DNA from: Nocardioides luteus
Lineage (GTDB): Bacteria > Actinomycetota > Actinomycetes > Propionibacteriales > Nocardioidaceae
DNA length: 64,000 nucleotides
Reading direction: 5' to 3'
Assembly (NCBI RefSeq): GCF_014648595.1
Contig: NZ_BMRK01000012.1
Coordinates: 1 to 64,000, forward strand
Part shown: positions 42,201-50,014 of the stretch, piece after piece
Position numbering within the stretch: position 1 is the first letter of the stretch
Layout: each line of letters begins with the position of its first letter
The notes under the pieces: model-generated
The model's database searches: none
Told to the model about the DNA's origin: nothing
Seen by the model: the letters and a program-made list of their open reading frames with translations, nothing else
Position numbers and translations under genes: made by a program

Positions 42201-43493
42201 GAGCATGAGCTGCTCGATGGTCTTGGAGTTGCGGGACTCCCCGAACCAGCGGAAGAAGGAGCGGCCGATGTACTCGTCGAAGTTCAGGTCCAGAGTGATC
42301 CCGGAGGCCGCGTAGCGAGAGATGTCGATATACGCGCTCTCCACGCTTCCGTACTCGCGCTCGTACACCCGGGAGAGGACGTCGCAGTCGCGACCGCAGA
42401 ACAAGACCTTGTCGATGGACTTCTCGGCCACGACCTTCTCGATGAACTCACAGAACCCGAGAGCCAGGATGCCGCCGACACGGAACCCGTGCGTGTAGTG
42501 AAGGCCCTCCGACCAGACGCCCGAGGCAAGCGTGTTGTCCACCAGCGCGCCGTAGAAGCTGCCCGCGAGGGTGCCCATGTCCGGCTCTCTGACGAGCTGG
42601 TGCTGATCGGGATTGTAGACCGCTGCCAGCCCTGCGCGTTCGGACTGCTCGACGTCGGCCTCATAGACGTCCCCGACGTGAACGATGGTTTTCTCGGCAT
42701 AGTTGTCGAGCAGCACCTGCTGAAGGGTCCCATCACCCTTGCGACGCTGGTACTCGTTGGAGACGTAGACCTTCTCGTAACCCTGATAGCCGTTGCGGAC
42801 CAGCATCTCCTCCAGTACCTCGCGCGGGAGGTACATGTCGGACATGAACACGACAGTCCTGCCCATCGTGACGAGCCGGTCGAACACGGTCTTGATGTAG
42901 GGATTCGGACGGGACAGCTCGATCTCGAGCTCCTGCTCCATCGTCTCCCAAGCCGGATCGGCGGCGTACCTCTCCTGCATGACGGCGTAGATCTCGCGCA
43001 GCGTGACTTCGCGCGACCCCTTGTGCCGATGGTTCTCGTTTCGCGCGTGCGCCTCAGCGCTCTTGCGGATCCGGGCGAACCTGTCGACCGCCAACCGCGA
43101 TCCCATGATCCGGAAGACGTCGTTGGGCCGCTCGACCGCCCGGAAGAGCGCGGTGTCGAAGACGTCGAACGAGACCACGTCGTACGCGGCGAGCTTCTCG
43201 ACCATCTCCTCGACGCTGAGCCGCTCGGCGCTGTCCGGCGAGAGGTAGTAGGGCCGGCCTGTGACGACCTCGGTCTCCGCGGGCTCGCCGAGCCGGGCCC
43301 GGAGGCGCTCGAGCTTGGCGGTCAGCCCGGACTGACGGTCCAGCAGGCGGGTGTAGCGGGAGACGACCGGCCCGCCGCTGGTCGGCCGGCCGAACAGCAC
43401 CAGCTTGTGCTCGCCGTCGACCTCGGCGACCCGCACCAACCGATGACGCAGCCCCAGCTTGTTGGTCGGCTGCTCCCCGATACCGGCAGGCAT
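39282..43493 (-). CDS. HAD-domain / GT4 / GT-A three-part glycan enzyme
   Basis: 1403 residues from Met 43493, preceded by AAGGAGG four bases upstream (an earlier Met at 43517 has no such site). About 100-320: HAD-like hydrolase with VVSFDVFDTALF, FMSDMYLPREVL and GDGTLQQVL. About 330-690: a helical module usually attached to such HAD domains in glycan loci (LFCGRDCDVLSRVY, VVDIGWSGTCL). About 725-1080: GT4 (RIVFISPEMIYAGAPRSLL, QLGTIEHRKGYDLF, SRDESFSLVALEGAMLSKP). About 1110-1400: GT-A-like with SLTSIPTRTHKLGEC and ITVDDDVIYS. G+C falls locally (42061-42120 counts 50%), suggesting later acquisition. One chain could hold two transfers plus a dephosphorylation. Confidence 0.85.
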   Translation of the reverse strand: MPAGIGEQPTNKLGLRHRLVRVAEVDGEHKLVLFGRPTSGGPVVSRYTRLLDRQSGLTAKLERLRARLGEPAETEVVTGRPYYLSPDSAERLSVEEMVEKLAAYDVVSFDVFDTALFRAVERPNDVFRIMGSRLAVDRFARIRKSAEAHARNENHRHKGSREVTLREIYAVMQERYAADPAWETMEQELEIELSRPNPYIKTVFDRLVTMGRTVVFMSDMYLPREVLEEMLVRNGYQGYEKVYVSNEYQRRKGDGTLQQVLLDNYAEKTIVHVGDVYEADVEQSERAGLAAVYNPDQHQLVREPDMGTLAGSFYGALVDNTLASGVWSEGLHYTHGFRVGGILALGFCEFIEKVVAEKSIDKVLFCGRDCDVLSRVYEREYGSVESAYIDISRYAASGITLDLNFDEYIGRSFFRWFGESRNSKTIEQLMLDTGFGYLVPYLEKADIERFLFPASANRRKLEQFFWDHKSVIEDHNSTSVAAAKSYFGSAVGDARRVLVVDIGWSGTCLTALRHFFRTAMAERSVEMFGALMCTSRSEQLTDTVSDGFISPYIYSPMSNMDMTRFMMPGGRNAVRRTDLLHHPLEYLFTEVASSVVGYGFADDGTAIALRGNNAPSNTEQISEMQRGIEDFVAAYLDYSHDYTDIRPVSPYVAFNPLRAAIQNEAYLYDVYKDFIYDATPALFGEETHTERFGDLFSLPGATTSRQLASRTTGSHGTVEQADGDDPRRIVFISPEMIYAGAPRSLLRMCKVAAAQGFEPIVWTAKPGPFTKEFEAYGFRVEVVRTNPARPNKVFNRLPDGVELVVCNTVVTDDYVRALEGRVPLVWYVREASNLPDFFRSNPDRRETLRNSKSVCVVSEYAAAAVAEYAEGRIDVVHNSVEDVSELAGAYEFASGGKHRFIQLGTIEHRKGYDLFVAAYKALPESYRTRAELHFAGGFINSGSSFSSYLFGQIEGEEGIHFHGLVSDERRKIELMSQMDTVVVASRDESFSLVALEGAMLSKPLIVTENVGAKYVVDDANGLVVDAGSVAALRDAFMTMMDKDEQTIRAMGEASRRSYDERASMEVYHRDLMKMFHRRIDAGAAGRRRDWSRLTALSRPGTAVAGARRPRVIVSLTSIPTRTHKLGECIDSVLQQTMPADQVVLWLSTQNFPRREEDLPEDLLGRVGARFRIAWVAGDIAPHKKYFYAMQEHPDDIIITVDDDVIYSENLVESLYQGHLEHPRAIISERANLIMFRPDGTLREYDGWIYNCQFLRGTPSYQLLPTGIAGVLYPPGALPEAAFDLEAITSTSLRADDLWLKVMTTLNGYPVWMPRTEVGYETIEEVQAVGLWRANSFQGGNDAALGRILDHVQNSLGVPRESLLRRIQGVADDGRVLGSEELDLTPMAPWPTSASAPLAGSVVA

Positions 43494-43531
43494 GGTTCCT
43501 CCTTGTGTTTCTGACATGACGATGGTGCGGA

Positions 43532-44704
43532 CTACTTCTCGACGGCGTGGGCGTTCTGCGGCGCCCTGACGTCCCGCCGGAGCGAGTCGCGGATGACGCG
43601 GGGACCGGAGGTCATCAGGGACCCGATCCGGAACGAGACCGAGCCGCGGGTGTCGGCGAGCGCCTGCTCGAGGCTGACGACCCGGTTGCGCAGCCGCTCA
43701 CGCAGGGACGAGGTGGCCCCGGCGGCGGTCTCGACCGCACCCGGGAGATAGTCGGCCATGATCTCGGCTCGCATCGGGCTCAGCGCGGCGTACTTCCACC
43801 AGCGCTCGGCGAAGTCGGCCGAGACGTCCAGCCAGGGCTTGCGCTTGTCGGCGAAGTGGATGACGACCGGCGCGCTCATCGCCTCGTCGTACTCGGCCTG
43901 CGACCAGACCCGCTGGACGGCCGGCCTGCTCCAGAACTCCTCGACGTTCTTGGGGCCGTACTTCGTCATCAGGTTGAAGCGGAACGGCAGGTGACGGATG
44001 CCGTCGTAGCAGACGATGTTGATGATGTCCTGGTCGTCGGAGTCGAACTGTCGCGCGGAGAGCCTGAGGAACTCCTCCACCAGCCCGTCCGTGCGCATCC
44101 TCGCCAGGTTCATCAGCATGACGCCGGAGTTGATGTAGCGGTCGAAGGAGGGCAGGCCCATCTTCTGGGCGACCTCGTCCGGTCGCAGGTGGTAGACGGC
44201 GGCCGGCACGCCGGCGACGTAGACGTCGTCGACGTCCTGCTCGAAGAGGACGGAGAGGTCGCTCTCGATGACGGTGTCGACGTCGAGATAGACGATCCGG
44301 TCGAGCTCGGGGAAGAGGTCGGGCAGCTTGAGCCGGAAGTACGCCGGGGCGGTGAGGTGGGAAGTGCTGACCGTGACGCCCTCGAAGTCGGCGACCACCA
44401 CGAAGGTGATCGTGGTGCCCGGGTAGCGGTTCTCCAGCTCCAGGATCCGGTCACGGACCTCGGCCGGGTACTCCTCGGCCACCAGGATCTTGAGGTCGTA
44501 CCCGGTCCCTGCCTGCGCGTTCTCCAGCAACGAGGTGATCGTCACCGCCATCGGCTTGGCGTAGTTGAGATCGGCGGCCATGGCGACCGGGATGGTCCGG
44601 GTCCGCGTGGTGCGGTCCTCGGCCGCCCGAGGGCGGGGTGGTTTCAGATCCTGCGTGCGCTTCGTGGGCGCATGATCGGAAACGGCGAGCTTGTGGGGAG
44701 CCAC
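43532..44704 (-). CDS. Family 8 glycosyltransferase
   Basis: 390 residues from a GTG at 44704 with AAGGAC six bases upstream; the frame to 44878 is longer but unsupported. GT8 features: IPVAMAADLNYAKPMAVTITSLLENA near 38-63, RIVYLDVDTVIESDL (DxD near 140), INSGVMLMNLA and VVIHFADKRKPW (His ligand). About 345-390 is a short coiled coil (SLRERLRNRVVSLEQAL) with a tail similar to those on nearby glycosyltransferases. It is the first gene of the smc-mutM glycan island and transfers a UDP-linked sugar, probably glucose or galactose. Confidence 0.85.
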   Translation of the reverse strand: MAPHKLAVSDHAPTKRTQDLKPPRPRAAEDRTTRTRTIPVAMAADLNYAKPMAVTITSLLENAQAGTGYDLKILVAEEYPAEVRDRILELENRYPGTTITFVVVADFEGVTVSTSHLTAPAYFRLKLPDLFPELDRIVYLDVDTVIESDLSVLFEQDVDDVYVAGVPAAVYHLRPDEVAQKMGLPSFDRYINSGVMLMNLARMRTDGLVEEFLRLSARQFDSDDQDIINIVCYDGIRHLPFRFNLMTKYGPKNVEEFWSRPAVQRVWSQAEYDEAMSAPVVIHFADKRKPWLDVSADFAERWWKYAALSPMRAEIMADYLPGAVETAAGATSSLRERLRNRVVSLEQALADTRGSVSFRIGSLMTSGPRVIRDSLRRDVRAPQNAHAVEK

Positions 44705-45010
44705 CTGTTGTCCTTGTCGAGCAGTCAACCGCCCGACGGCGTGGAGTGGTGGTTCACGCCGGTGTGGGGGTCTTGGTTCCGTCTTCCCGAGATCCGGGTG
44801 ACCACGTCGCCACCCTGAACCGCCGGCCCGAACGCAGCGGTGCTCGCCTGTCTGCTGGCCGGCACAGAATCTCCGCACCCAGGACGAACGGCCCAGAGAT
44901 TAACCCAGCCGACATCGATTTCTTCAACAAACGACGGTGATCTGGAGAAGTGTCATGAGGCCGCAACATTCGCCTGGCTCGAAGGGGTGGTGAGGCATGG
45001 CCCGGACGGG
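44705..45010 (-). promoter_or_regulatory. 306-bp intergenic region with candidate promoter for the glycan island
   Basis: No gene is seen. A candidate minus-strand promoter reads TTGAAG (44922-44927), 18 bp, TTAATC (44898-44903), giving a leader of about 190 nt before the GTG at 44704. The right part follows the mutM stop at 45011. No U-tract terminator is visible for the mutM operon, so read-through into the island is possible. Confidence 0.4.
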
Positions 45011-45991
45011 CTATCTCGCCGGGCTCCTGCGGTTTCGCGGCGCAGGCTGGCACTTCGGGCAGAAGAAGGACGAGCGGTTCATGAAGGCGACCCGGCGGAT
45101 CGGGGTGCCACACCGGTCACACGGCTCGCCCTCACGTCCGTACGCAGCCAGCGACCGCTCGAAGTAGCCGGACTGGCCGTTGACGTTGACGTAGAGGGCG
45201 TCGAAGGAGGTGCCGCCCTGACCCAGCGCCTCGAGCATCACCTCGCGTACGTGGCCGAGGAGCTCGCGCACCTTCGGACGGCTCAGCCGGTCACCCGGAC
45301 GCTCGCCGTGGAGCTTGGCGCGCCACAGCGCCTCGTCGGCGTAGATGTTGCCGACGCCGCTGATCACGGTCTGGTTGAGGAGGATGCGCTTGATGCCGCT
45401 GGCCGAGCGGCGGATGCGGGCCACGACGGCCTCGGGGTCGAAGGCGTCCTCGAGCGGGTCGGGGGCGATGTGGGCGATCTCCGGCGGGAGCTCGGCTCCC
45501 CCGGGGCTGATCGAGAGGCCGCCGAACATGCGCTGGTCGACGAAGCGGAGCTCCATCATCCCGTCGGTCGAGCCGCCGGAGCTGCCAGGCGGAGGCGTGT
45601 CGAGACCAACACGGTCCCCGGTGGCGCTCGAGCCGACCGTGTTGGTCTCGACACCGGCTCGCTGGCGCTCGCCGGGCTCGACCAGCAGCGAAAGGCGAAC
45701 GCGCAGATGGCGCTCGTCGGGCGAGGTCGGCGGCTGGACGAGCATCTGGCCGCTCATCCCGAGGTGGGCCATCAGCGCGTCACCCGAGTCCAGCGGGAGC
45801 CAGAGGTATTTGCCGCGACGACGGGCGCCGGTGATGACGCGGCCGGCCAGCTCCTCGGCGAAGGCGGAGGAGCCGGCGAGATGGCGGCGGACGGGCCGCG
45901 GGTGGAGGACCTCGACGGCGAGGATGCGCGAGCCGAGCACATGCCGCTCGAGGCCCGCGCGTACGACCTCGACCTCGGGGAGCTCGGGCAT
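45011..45991 (-). CDS. mutM: Formamidopyrimidine-DNA glycosylase with a repeat-derived insert
   Basis: 326 residues against the usual 270-290. Excises oxidised purines (8-oxoG) and nicks the abasic site. Pro2 and Glu3 ([10 protein letters not shown]) are catalytic. Lys61 (GKYLWL) and the helix-two-turn-helix [15 protein letters not shown] (206-220) are intact. The C-terminal zinc finger uses Cys 291, 294, 311, 314. Residues about 103-143 are extra: Gly/Ser/Thr-rich with VETNTVGSS, encoded by a dispersed palindromic element (45563-45684) between two beta strands (HLRVRLSL and [13 protein letters not shown]). Its place in a surface loop makes an active enzyme likely. Seven bases after rnc. Confidence 0.93.
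   Translation of the reverse strand: MPELPEVEVVRAGLERHVLGSRILAVEVLHPRPVRRHLAGSSAFAEELAGRVITGARRRGKYLWLPLDSGDALMAHLGMSGQMLVQPPTSPDERHLRVRLSLLVEPGERQRAGVETNTVGSSATGDRVGLDTPPPGSSGGSTDGMMELRFVDQRMFGGLSISPGGAELPPEIAHIAPDPLEDAFDPEAVVARIRRSASGIKRILLNQTVISGVGNIYADEALWRAKLHGERPGDRLSRPKVRELLGHVREVMLEALGQGGTSFDALYVNVNGQSGYFERSLAAYGREGEPCDRCGTPIRRVAFMNRSSFFCPKCQPAPRNRRSPAR
45563..45684. repeat. Dispersed palindromic element inside mutM, with inverted partial copy
   Basis: The segment 45638-45684 matches the family ends (CGTGTTGGTCTCGACAC to GGGCTCGACCA). A 20-bp arm at 45597-45616, GTGTCGAGACCAACACGGTC, is the exact reverse complement of 45635-45654, with an 18-nt spacer. The insert is in frame and contains no stop. 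Confidence 0.8.
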
Positions 45992-45997
45992 CGCCGG

Positions 45998-46699
45998 CTA
46001 GGCGGTCGTGGCCGGGTCGGTGGCCTTGATCTCGCCGTAGGCGGTCTCCGCAGCGGCCTGCTCGGCCTCCTTCTTGGAGCGGCCGACGCCGTTGCCGTAG
46101 AGCTGCTCGCCGACGCGGACCTTCGCGGTGAAGGTCTTCATGTGGTCGGGACCCTCGTCGGTGATGACGTATTCGGGCACGCCCAGGGACCGCTCGGCGG
46201 CGAGCTCCTGCAGGGAGGTCTTCCAGTCGAGACCGGCTCCCAGGTCGGAGGCCTTCGCGATGAGCGGGTCGAAGAGCCGGTGGACCAGCACCGAGGAGAC
46301 CTCGATGCCACCGGAGAGGTGAACCGCTCCGATCACCGCTTCCACGGTGTCGGAGACGATCGAGGCCTTCTCGCGCCCACCCGTGGCCTCCTCGCCGCGG
46401 CCCAGCTTGATGTGCTGGCCGAGACCGATGGCCTGACCGACCTCGGCCAGAGCGCGGGCGTTCACGACCGCCGCCCGCAGCTTGGCGAGCTTGCCCTCGG
46501 GCAGGTCGGGGTGGATCCGATAGAGCGTCTCGGTGACCACGACCCCGAGAACCGAGTCGCCCAGGAACTCCAGGCGCTCGTTGGTGGGCAGGCCACCGTT
46601 CTCGTAGGCGTAGGACCGATGCGTGAGCGAACGCTCAAGCAGCTCGGGGTCCAGAATCGGATCCCCGAGCGCTTTGCGAAGCTCGGCGTAGTTGGTCAG
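45998..46699 (-). CDS. rnc: Ribonuclease III, start codon unresolved (possibly CTG)
   Basis: About 233 residues if read from the CTG at 46699. Cleaves double-stranded RNA in rRNA processing and decay. The signature [13 protein letters not shown] (about 40-52) with [13 protein letters not shown] before it, and the second active-site helix [15 protein letters not shown], are complete. The dsRNA-binding domain ([16 protein letters not shown] to [13 protein letters not shown]) ends the protein. No ATG, GTG or TTG exists in frame between a TGA at about 46711 and the signature; the first GTG (46540) would remove it. ATT at residue 15 is another possibility. It is 20 bp after rpmF, so translational coupling is plausible. 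Confidence 0.85.
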   Translation of the reverse strand: MTNYAELRKALGDPILDPELLERSLTHRSYAYENGGLPTNERLEFLGDSVLGVVVTETLYRIHPDLPEGKLAKLRAAVVNARALAEVGQAIGLGQHIKLGRGEEATGGREKASIVSDTVEAVIGAVHLSGGIEVSSVLVHRLFDPLIAKASDLGAGLDWKTSLQELAAERSLGVPEYVITDEGPDHMKTFTAKVRVGEQLYGNGVGRSKKEAEQAAAETAYGEIKATDPATTA

Positions 46700-46719
46700 G
46701 AGACTAACCGCGTGTCAGA

Positions 46720-46905
46720 TCAGAGGACCTGGCGACGCTCGGCGCGAGCGCCGTACTGGCCGCACTCGCCGCACGCACGGTGCGGGAGGTGCTTGGCGCC
46801 GCAGGCGGGGTTCGCGCACGTCACCAGGGTCGGCGCAACGGCCTTCCAGGCCGAGCGGCGGTGACGGGTGTTGCTGCGCGACATCTTCCGCTTCGGGACA
46901 GCCAC
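46720..46905 (-). CDS. rpmF: 50S ribosomal protein L32
   Basis: 61 residues, GTG start with AGGAG close upstream. The opening [18 protein letters not shown] is diagnostic. Zinc-ribbon Cys pairs are CANPAC and CGEC in the centre, so this is the zinc-binding form; the first pair is spaced by four rather than two residues. Sits between DUF177 and rnc as in most actinobacteria. Confidence 0.96.
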   Translation of the reverse strand: MAVPKRKMSRSNTRHRRSAWKAVAPTLVTCANPACGAKHLPHRACGECGQYGARAERRQVL

Positions 46906-46924
46906 TGTTTTCTCCTCTTATTCG

Positions 46925-46945
46925 GCCGGTCGGATCTCGACCGGC
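46925..46945 (-). promoter_or_regulatory. Hairpin upstream of rpmF
   Basis: 8-bp stem GCCGGTCG/CGACCGGC with a 5-nt loop, in the 66-bp gap between the DUF177 stop and rpmF, ending about 10 bp before the AGGAG ribosome site. It could tune the high expression of L32 or shield the message; no regulator is implied. Confidence 0.45.
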
Positions 46946-46971
46946 TACGTAAGCCTGATTGCTGATGAACT

Positions 46972-47535
46972 CTAGTTGCTGGGGTCATCCTTGAGCGAAG
47001 CCAGCCCCGCCCAGCGCGGGTCGATCTTCTCACCGTGGTCGTGCCCGGGCTCGTCCGCGAGCCGCGCCCCACACTCGGGGCACAGTCCCGGACAGTCGTC
47101 CTGGCACATCGGCTGGAACGGCAGTGCGAGCACCACCGCATCCCTGATCACCGGCTCGAGGTCGAGCAGGTCGCCCTCGGTCCGGCTGGTCTCGTCGTCC
47201 TCGCCCTCCGGGCCGGTGTCCTGGCCGTCACGCGAGTCGTTGTAGACGTACAGCTCCTGGATGTCGACCTCGACCTCGTCGTGGATCGGCTCCAGGCACC
47301 GCACGCACTCGCCCTCGAGGCCGGCGAAAGCCGTCCCCGTGACCAGCACACCCTCCATGACCGCCTCGAGACGCAGGTCGAGCTCGACCGGCGATCCCTC
47401 GGGGACAGAGAGGACTTCGATGCCAAGATCCGCCGGCGCCGGCGCCGTCAGTTCGACGTGACGCTCGGACCCCGGGCGGCGGCCGAGCTCGCGAGTATCG
47501 AGCACGAGCGGCGCTCTCGGGTCCAGGCCAGTCAT
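46972..47535 (-). CDS. DUF177 (YceD-like) protein
   Basis: 187 residues. Opens LVLDTRELGRRPGSERHV and carries two Cys pairs, CVRCLEPI near 77 and CQDDCPGLCPECGARL near 145, typical of the DUF177 family, which is almost always cotranscribed with rpmF and has been linked to 23S rRNA or ribosome assembly. The middle is an acidic linker (DTGPEGEDDETSRTEGDLLD). The first gene of DUF177-rpmF-rnc-mutM. Confidence 0.9.
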   Translation of the reverse strand: MTGLDPRAPLVLDTRELGRRPGSERHVELTAPAPADLGIEVLSVPEGSPVELDLRLEAVMEGVLVTGTAFAGLEGECVRCLEPIHDEVEVDIQELYVYNDSRDGQDTGPEGEDDETSRTEGDLLDLEPVIRDAVVLALPFQPMCQDDCPGLCPECGARLADEPGHDHGEKIDPRWAGLASLKDDPSN

Positions 47536-47572
47536 GTTTCACTTCCGGATGAGGGCACGACAGATCGAAAGA

Positions 47573-47602
47573 ATCCTAACGGGAGCGGGCGACACCGACC
47601 AA
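47573..47602 (-). promoter_or_regulatory. Candidate promoter of DUF177-rpmF-rnc-mutM
   Basis: On the minus strand TTGGTC (47597-47602), 18 bp, TAGGAT (47573-47578), with a leader of about 30 nt before the ATG at 47535. It overlaps the 3' end of the preceding GT-C gene, so the housekeeping operon would keep its own promoter despite the inserted glycan genes. Confidence 0.5.
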
Positions 47603-48967
47603 AAGGACGGTCACGACCGCGGCCGCGCAGGCCACCCCGCCGACGCCCGCCGCAGCCCAGGCGGCCGTCTGGAAGACCGGCGCGGTGGCCAGGTCGCCGC
47701 CCGACGGGTTCGGCGGTGCGATGTGGGCGACGAAGAGGGTGAACATCGCTGCCGCCCAGATCGCCACCAGCGGCCCCGCCAGGCGCGGGGTCACCGCGAG
47801 GCCGAGCGCGGTGAGCAGGCTGGAGACCACGGTGAGCGGCACGAGGTAGCGCCAGTACGCTCCCCCGCCCCCGGCCGCGTAGTCGAGCTGGATCGCGACG
47901 ATGACGACGGCGAGGGCGAGCAGCAGCAGCGCGGTGGCGACCCGGACCGGGTCGCGGCGGGCCCGGGAGAGCGCCCGGAGGGCGACGACCAGCCCGACCA
48001 GGAGCGGGGCGACGGTGAGGATCGCGCCGAGGGTCACGTGCTCCTGGAGTGACGGCGGGATCAGCAGCTGGCGCCAGATCTCGGGGTCGGTGGCGACATC
48101 CAGCACGGGGCGTACCTCCCGGGCCTCGAGCGGGCCACCGGCCTTGCCGACGAGGTCGGTCTGCATGCCGGACCAGTTGCCGGTGTCGCGGAAGTTGCGC
48201 AGGTAGAACCAGATGTTGGCGGCGACGGCGAGGAGCACGCCGAGGCTCAGCCGCCAGATGGCCGCCCAGTCGCGTCGCGCGCCGGCGAAGAGCCAGACCA
48301 GCCCGAGGGTGGTCGCGCACAGGCCGATGAAGACGACACCGGGGAGCCGGGTGCCGAGGGCGGCCGCGGCGTACAGGGCGAAGAGGACGATCCCCCGGGT
48401 CCTGGGTCCGTGACGGAGCAACCAGACCGTCTGCCCGACCAGCAGGGTCGCCCACAGCACGAACAGGTTGTCGTTGAAGACGACGCCGCCGAGCCTGGTC
48501 AGGGCGGGGCTGAGCGCGGTCACGAGACCGGCCGCGAGCGCCACCTCCGGGCGGCTCGGGACGATCACCCTGGTCGTCCACATCACCGCGACGACGACCA
48601 GGCAGGTGATCACGGCGGAGATGCCACGGGCCGCCATGCCTGCGGCGAGGAGGTGTCCGGCGTCGGTCAGCGGGCCGACGACCGGGGCGAGCAGGAGGTA
48701 GAAGAGCGGCGGATGCTGACCGGTCCAGTCGAAGGGCAGCGTGTAGCCCCAGATCTGCGGCATCCGCATCGGGTCGCCCACGCTGATCAGGGTGCCGTGC
48801 CAGAGCTGGTAGGCGTGGTCGACGTGAGCGACCTCGTCCTTGGTGCCGTAGAGCGGCGAGGAGAGCGCGTAGCCCGCGCACACTCCCGCGCAGGTGAGGA
48901 GGTTGGCGATCAGGCCGGCGGCCCAGAGCCGGGGCGTGGGCGGTTCGGTCGGCCGGGCGGTGGGCAC
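47576..48967 (-). CDS. GT-C fold membrane glycosyltransferase (GT39-like)
   Basis: 463 residues from a GTG at 48967 with GGGAG six bases upstream; a much longer open frame through the next gene is not real. About 11 membrane segments. The first external loop has KDEVAHVDHAYQLWHG (Asp-Glu catalytic pair) and further on GQHPPLFYLLLAP, as in protein O-mannosyl/ArnT-like enzymes that use polyprenyl-phosphate sugars. FYLRNFRDTGNW near 265 is also shared with the gene at 58646. It overlaps the flippase-like gene start region by 58 bp. Confidence 0.75.
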   Translation of the reverse strand: MPTARPTEPPTPRLWAAGLIANLLTCAGVCAGYALSSPLYGTKDEVAHVDHAYQLWHGTLISVGDPMRMPQIWGYTLPFDWTGQHPPLFYLLLAPVVGPLTDAGHLLAAGMAARGISAVITCLVVVAVMWTTRVIVPSRPEVALAAGLVTALSPALTRLGGVVFNDNLFVLWATLLVGQTVWLLRHGPRTRGIVLFALYAAAALGTRLPGVVFIGLCATTLGLVWLFAGARRDWAAIWRLSLGVLLAVAANIWFYLRNFRDTGNWSGMQTDLVGKAGGPLEAREVRPVLDVATDPEIWRQLLIPPSLQEHVTLGAILTVAPLLVGLVVALRALSRARRDPVRVATALLLLALAVVIVAIQLDYAAGGGGAYWRYLVPLTVVSSLLTALGLAVTPRLAGPLVAIWAAAMFTLFVAHIAPPNPSGGDLATAPVFQTAAWAAAGVGGVACAAAVVTVLLVGVARSR

Positions 48968-49920
48968 AGAGAGCTCCCGAGGGGTTCGTCGGTCGTGGAC
49001 GGGGCAGGAAGGTCGCCGGCGCGGCGGGTCAGGAAGGCGGCGACGAGAGCGACCGCGACATCGGCCAGGACGGCGATCCCGCGGGCGAGGAGGGCGACGA
49101 GCAGTGCCAGCCCGGGTGGCAGGACGCCGGAGAGCGCGACGACGAGGACGGCCTCGCGCAGCCCGGCGCCGGCCGGGAGCCCGATCGCCGCCATGCCGAG
49201 GCTGAAGCCCAGCGCGTAGCCCCCGACGCTGGCCATCAGCGAGGGCAGCGGGTCCCCGCCGAGCCCGACCACGACCACCCAGATCTGGAGGCCGAGAACG
49301 AGCCAGACCAGACCCTGCAGCAGCAGGCCCTTGCCGATGCCGCGCCAGGTGGGCAACACCTCGAGCGGAGCGCGCCGCAGCAGCCGCAGACCCGCGTTGA
49401 CGACCTTGGCGAAGACCGGCGGGTGCAGCGCCACCAGGATCAGCGGCAGGAGCAGCACCGCCCACCAGTAGCGGACGAACGTCTCCCTCCCGAGGAACGG
49501 CATCAGCAGCACCGAGACCATCACCCCGGCGCCGACGGCGATGGCGAGCACGAGGACACCCTGGGTCAGGGAGGTACGCCTCGGCACCCGCTCCGCGCGA
49601 GCCAGCTCCATCTGACCGACGATCGTCCACAGCGAGCCGGGCAGGTACTTCCCGAGCTGGCTGACGTAGAAGATCCGGGCGGCGGGCACCAGCGGCAGCG
49701 GCGAGCCGAGGTCGGCGAGCACCACCCGCCATATCTGCAGGGCGATCCCCTGGGCGATCACGGTCAGCACGAAGGCGACGGCGAGCACCCACGGCGGCAG
49801 CTCCTCGAAGCCGCGCACCAGGGCGTCCCAGTTGCGGTGGATCGCGTAGGCGGCCACCGCGACGACGATCGCGACGACCACCGCCTTGAGCGGCACCGCC
49901 TTCGTCCAGCCTCGGCCCAC
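48910..49920 (-). CDS. LPG-synthase-TM (UPF0104) membrane protein, possible flippase
   Basis: 336 residues from a GTG at 49920 with AAGGA about six bases before; the Met at 50037 lacks support. About eight membrane segments. Family motif ARIFYVSQLGKYLPGSLW near 82-99 and AAIGLPAGAGLREAVLVV near 255. This family includes the integral domain of lysylphosphatidylglycerol synthase and proteins thought to move lipid-linked products. A paralog with the same YVSQLGKYLPGS motif is at 55946. Divergent from the GT4 gene at 50015. Confidence 0.8.
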   Translation of the reverse strand: MGRGWTKAVPLKAVVVAIVVAVAAYAIHRNWDALVRGFEELPPWVLAVAFVLTVIAQGIALQIWRVVLADLGSPLPLVPAARIFYVSQLGKYLPGSLWTIVGQMELARAERVPRRTSLTQGVLVLAIAVGAGVMVSVLLMPFLGRETFVRYWWAVLLLPLILVALHPPVFAKVVNAGLRLLRRAPLEVLPTWRGIGKGLLLQGLVWLVLGLQIWVVVVGLGGDPLPSLMASVGGYALGFSLGMAAIGLPAGAGLREAVLVVALSGVLPPGLALLVALLARGIAVLADVAVALVAAFLTRRAGDLPAPSTTDEPLGSSLCPPPGRPNRPRPGSGPPA

Positions 49921-50014
49921 ACGTCCTTCCTGGCAGCACTTTTCGGGCGCCGGCATCGCGGATGCGGGGTGTGCTGCTCGATCTCCCCTTGATCGCGAGC
50001 CTAACGTTGAGGTG

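Noticed and set aside
43493-43517. Start at 43517 for the fusion gene
   Set aside because: AAGGAGG lies between this Met and the one at 43493, fitting only the latter.
45998-46540. RNase III starting at the first GTG (46540)
   Set aside because: It would lack the NERLEFLGD catalytic signature, which is present and in frame just upstream.
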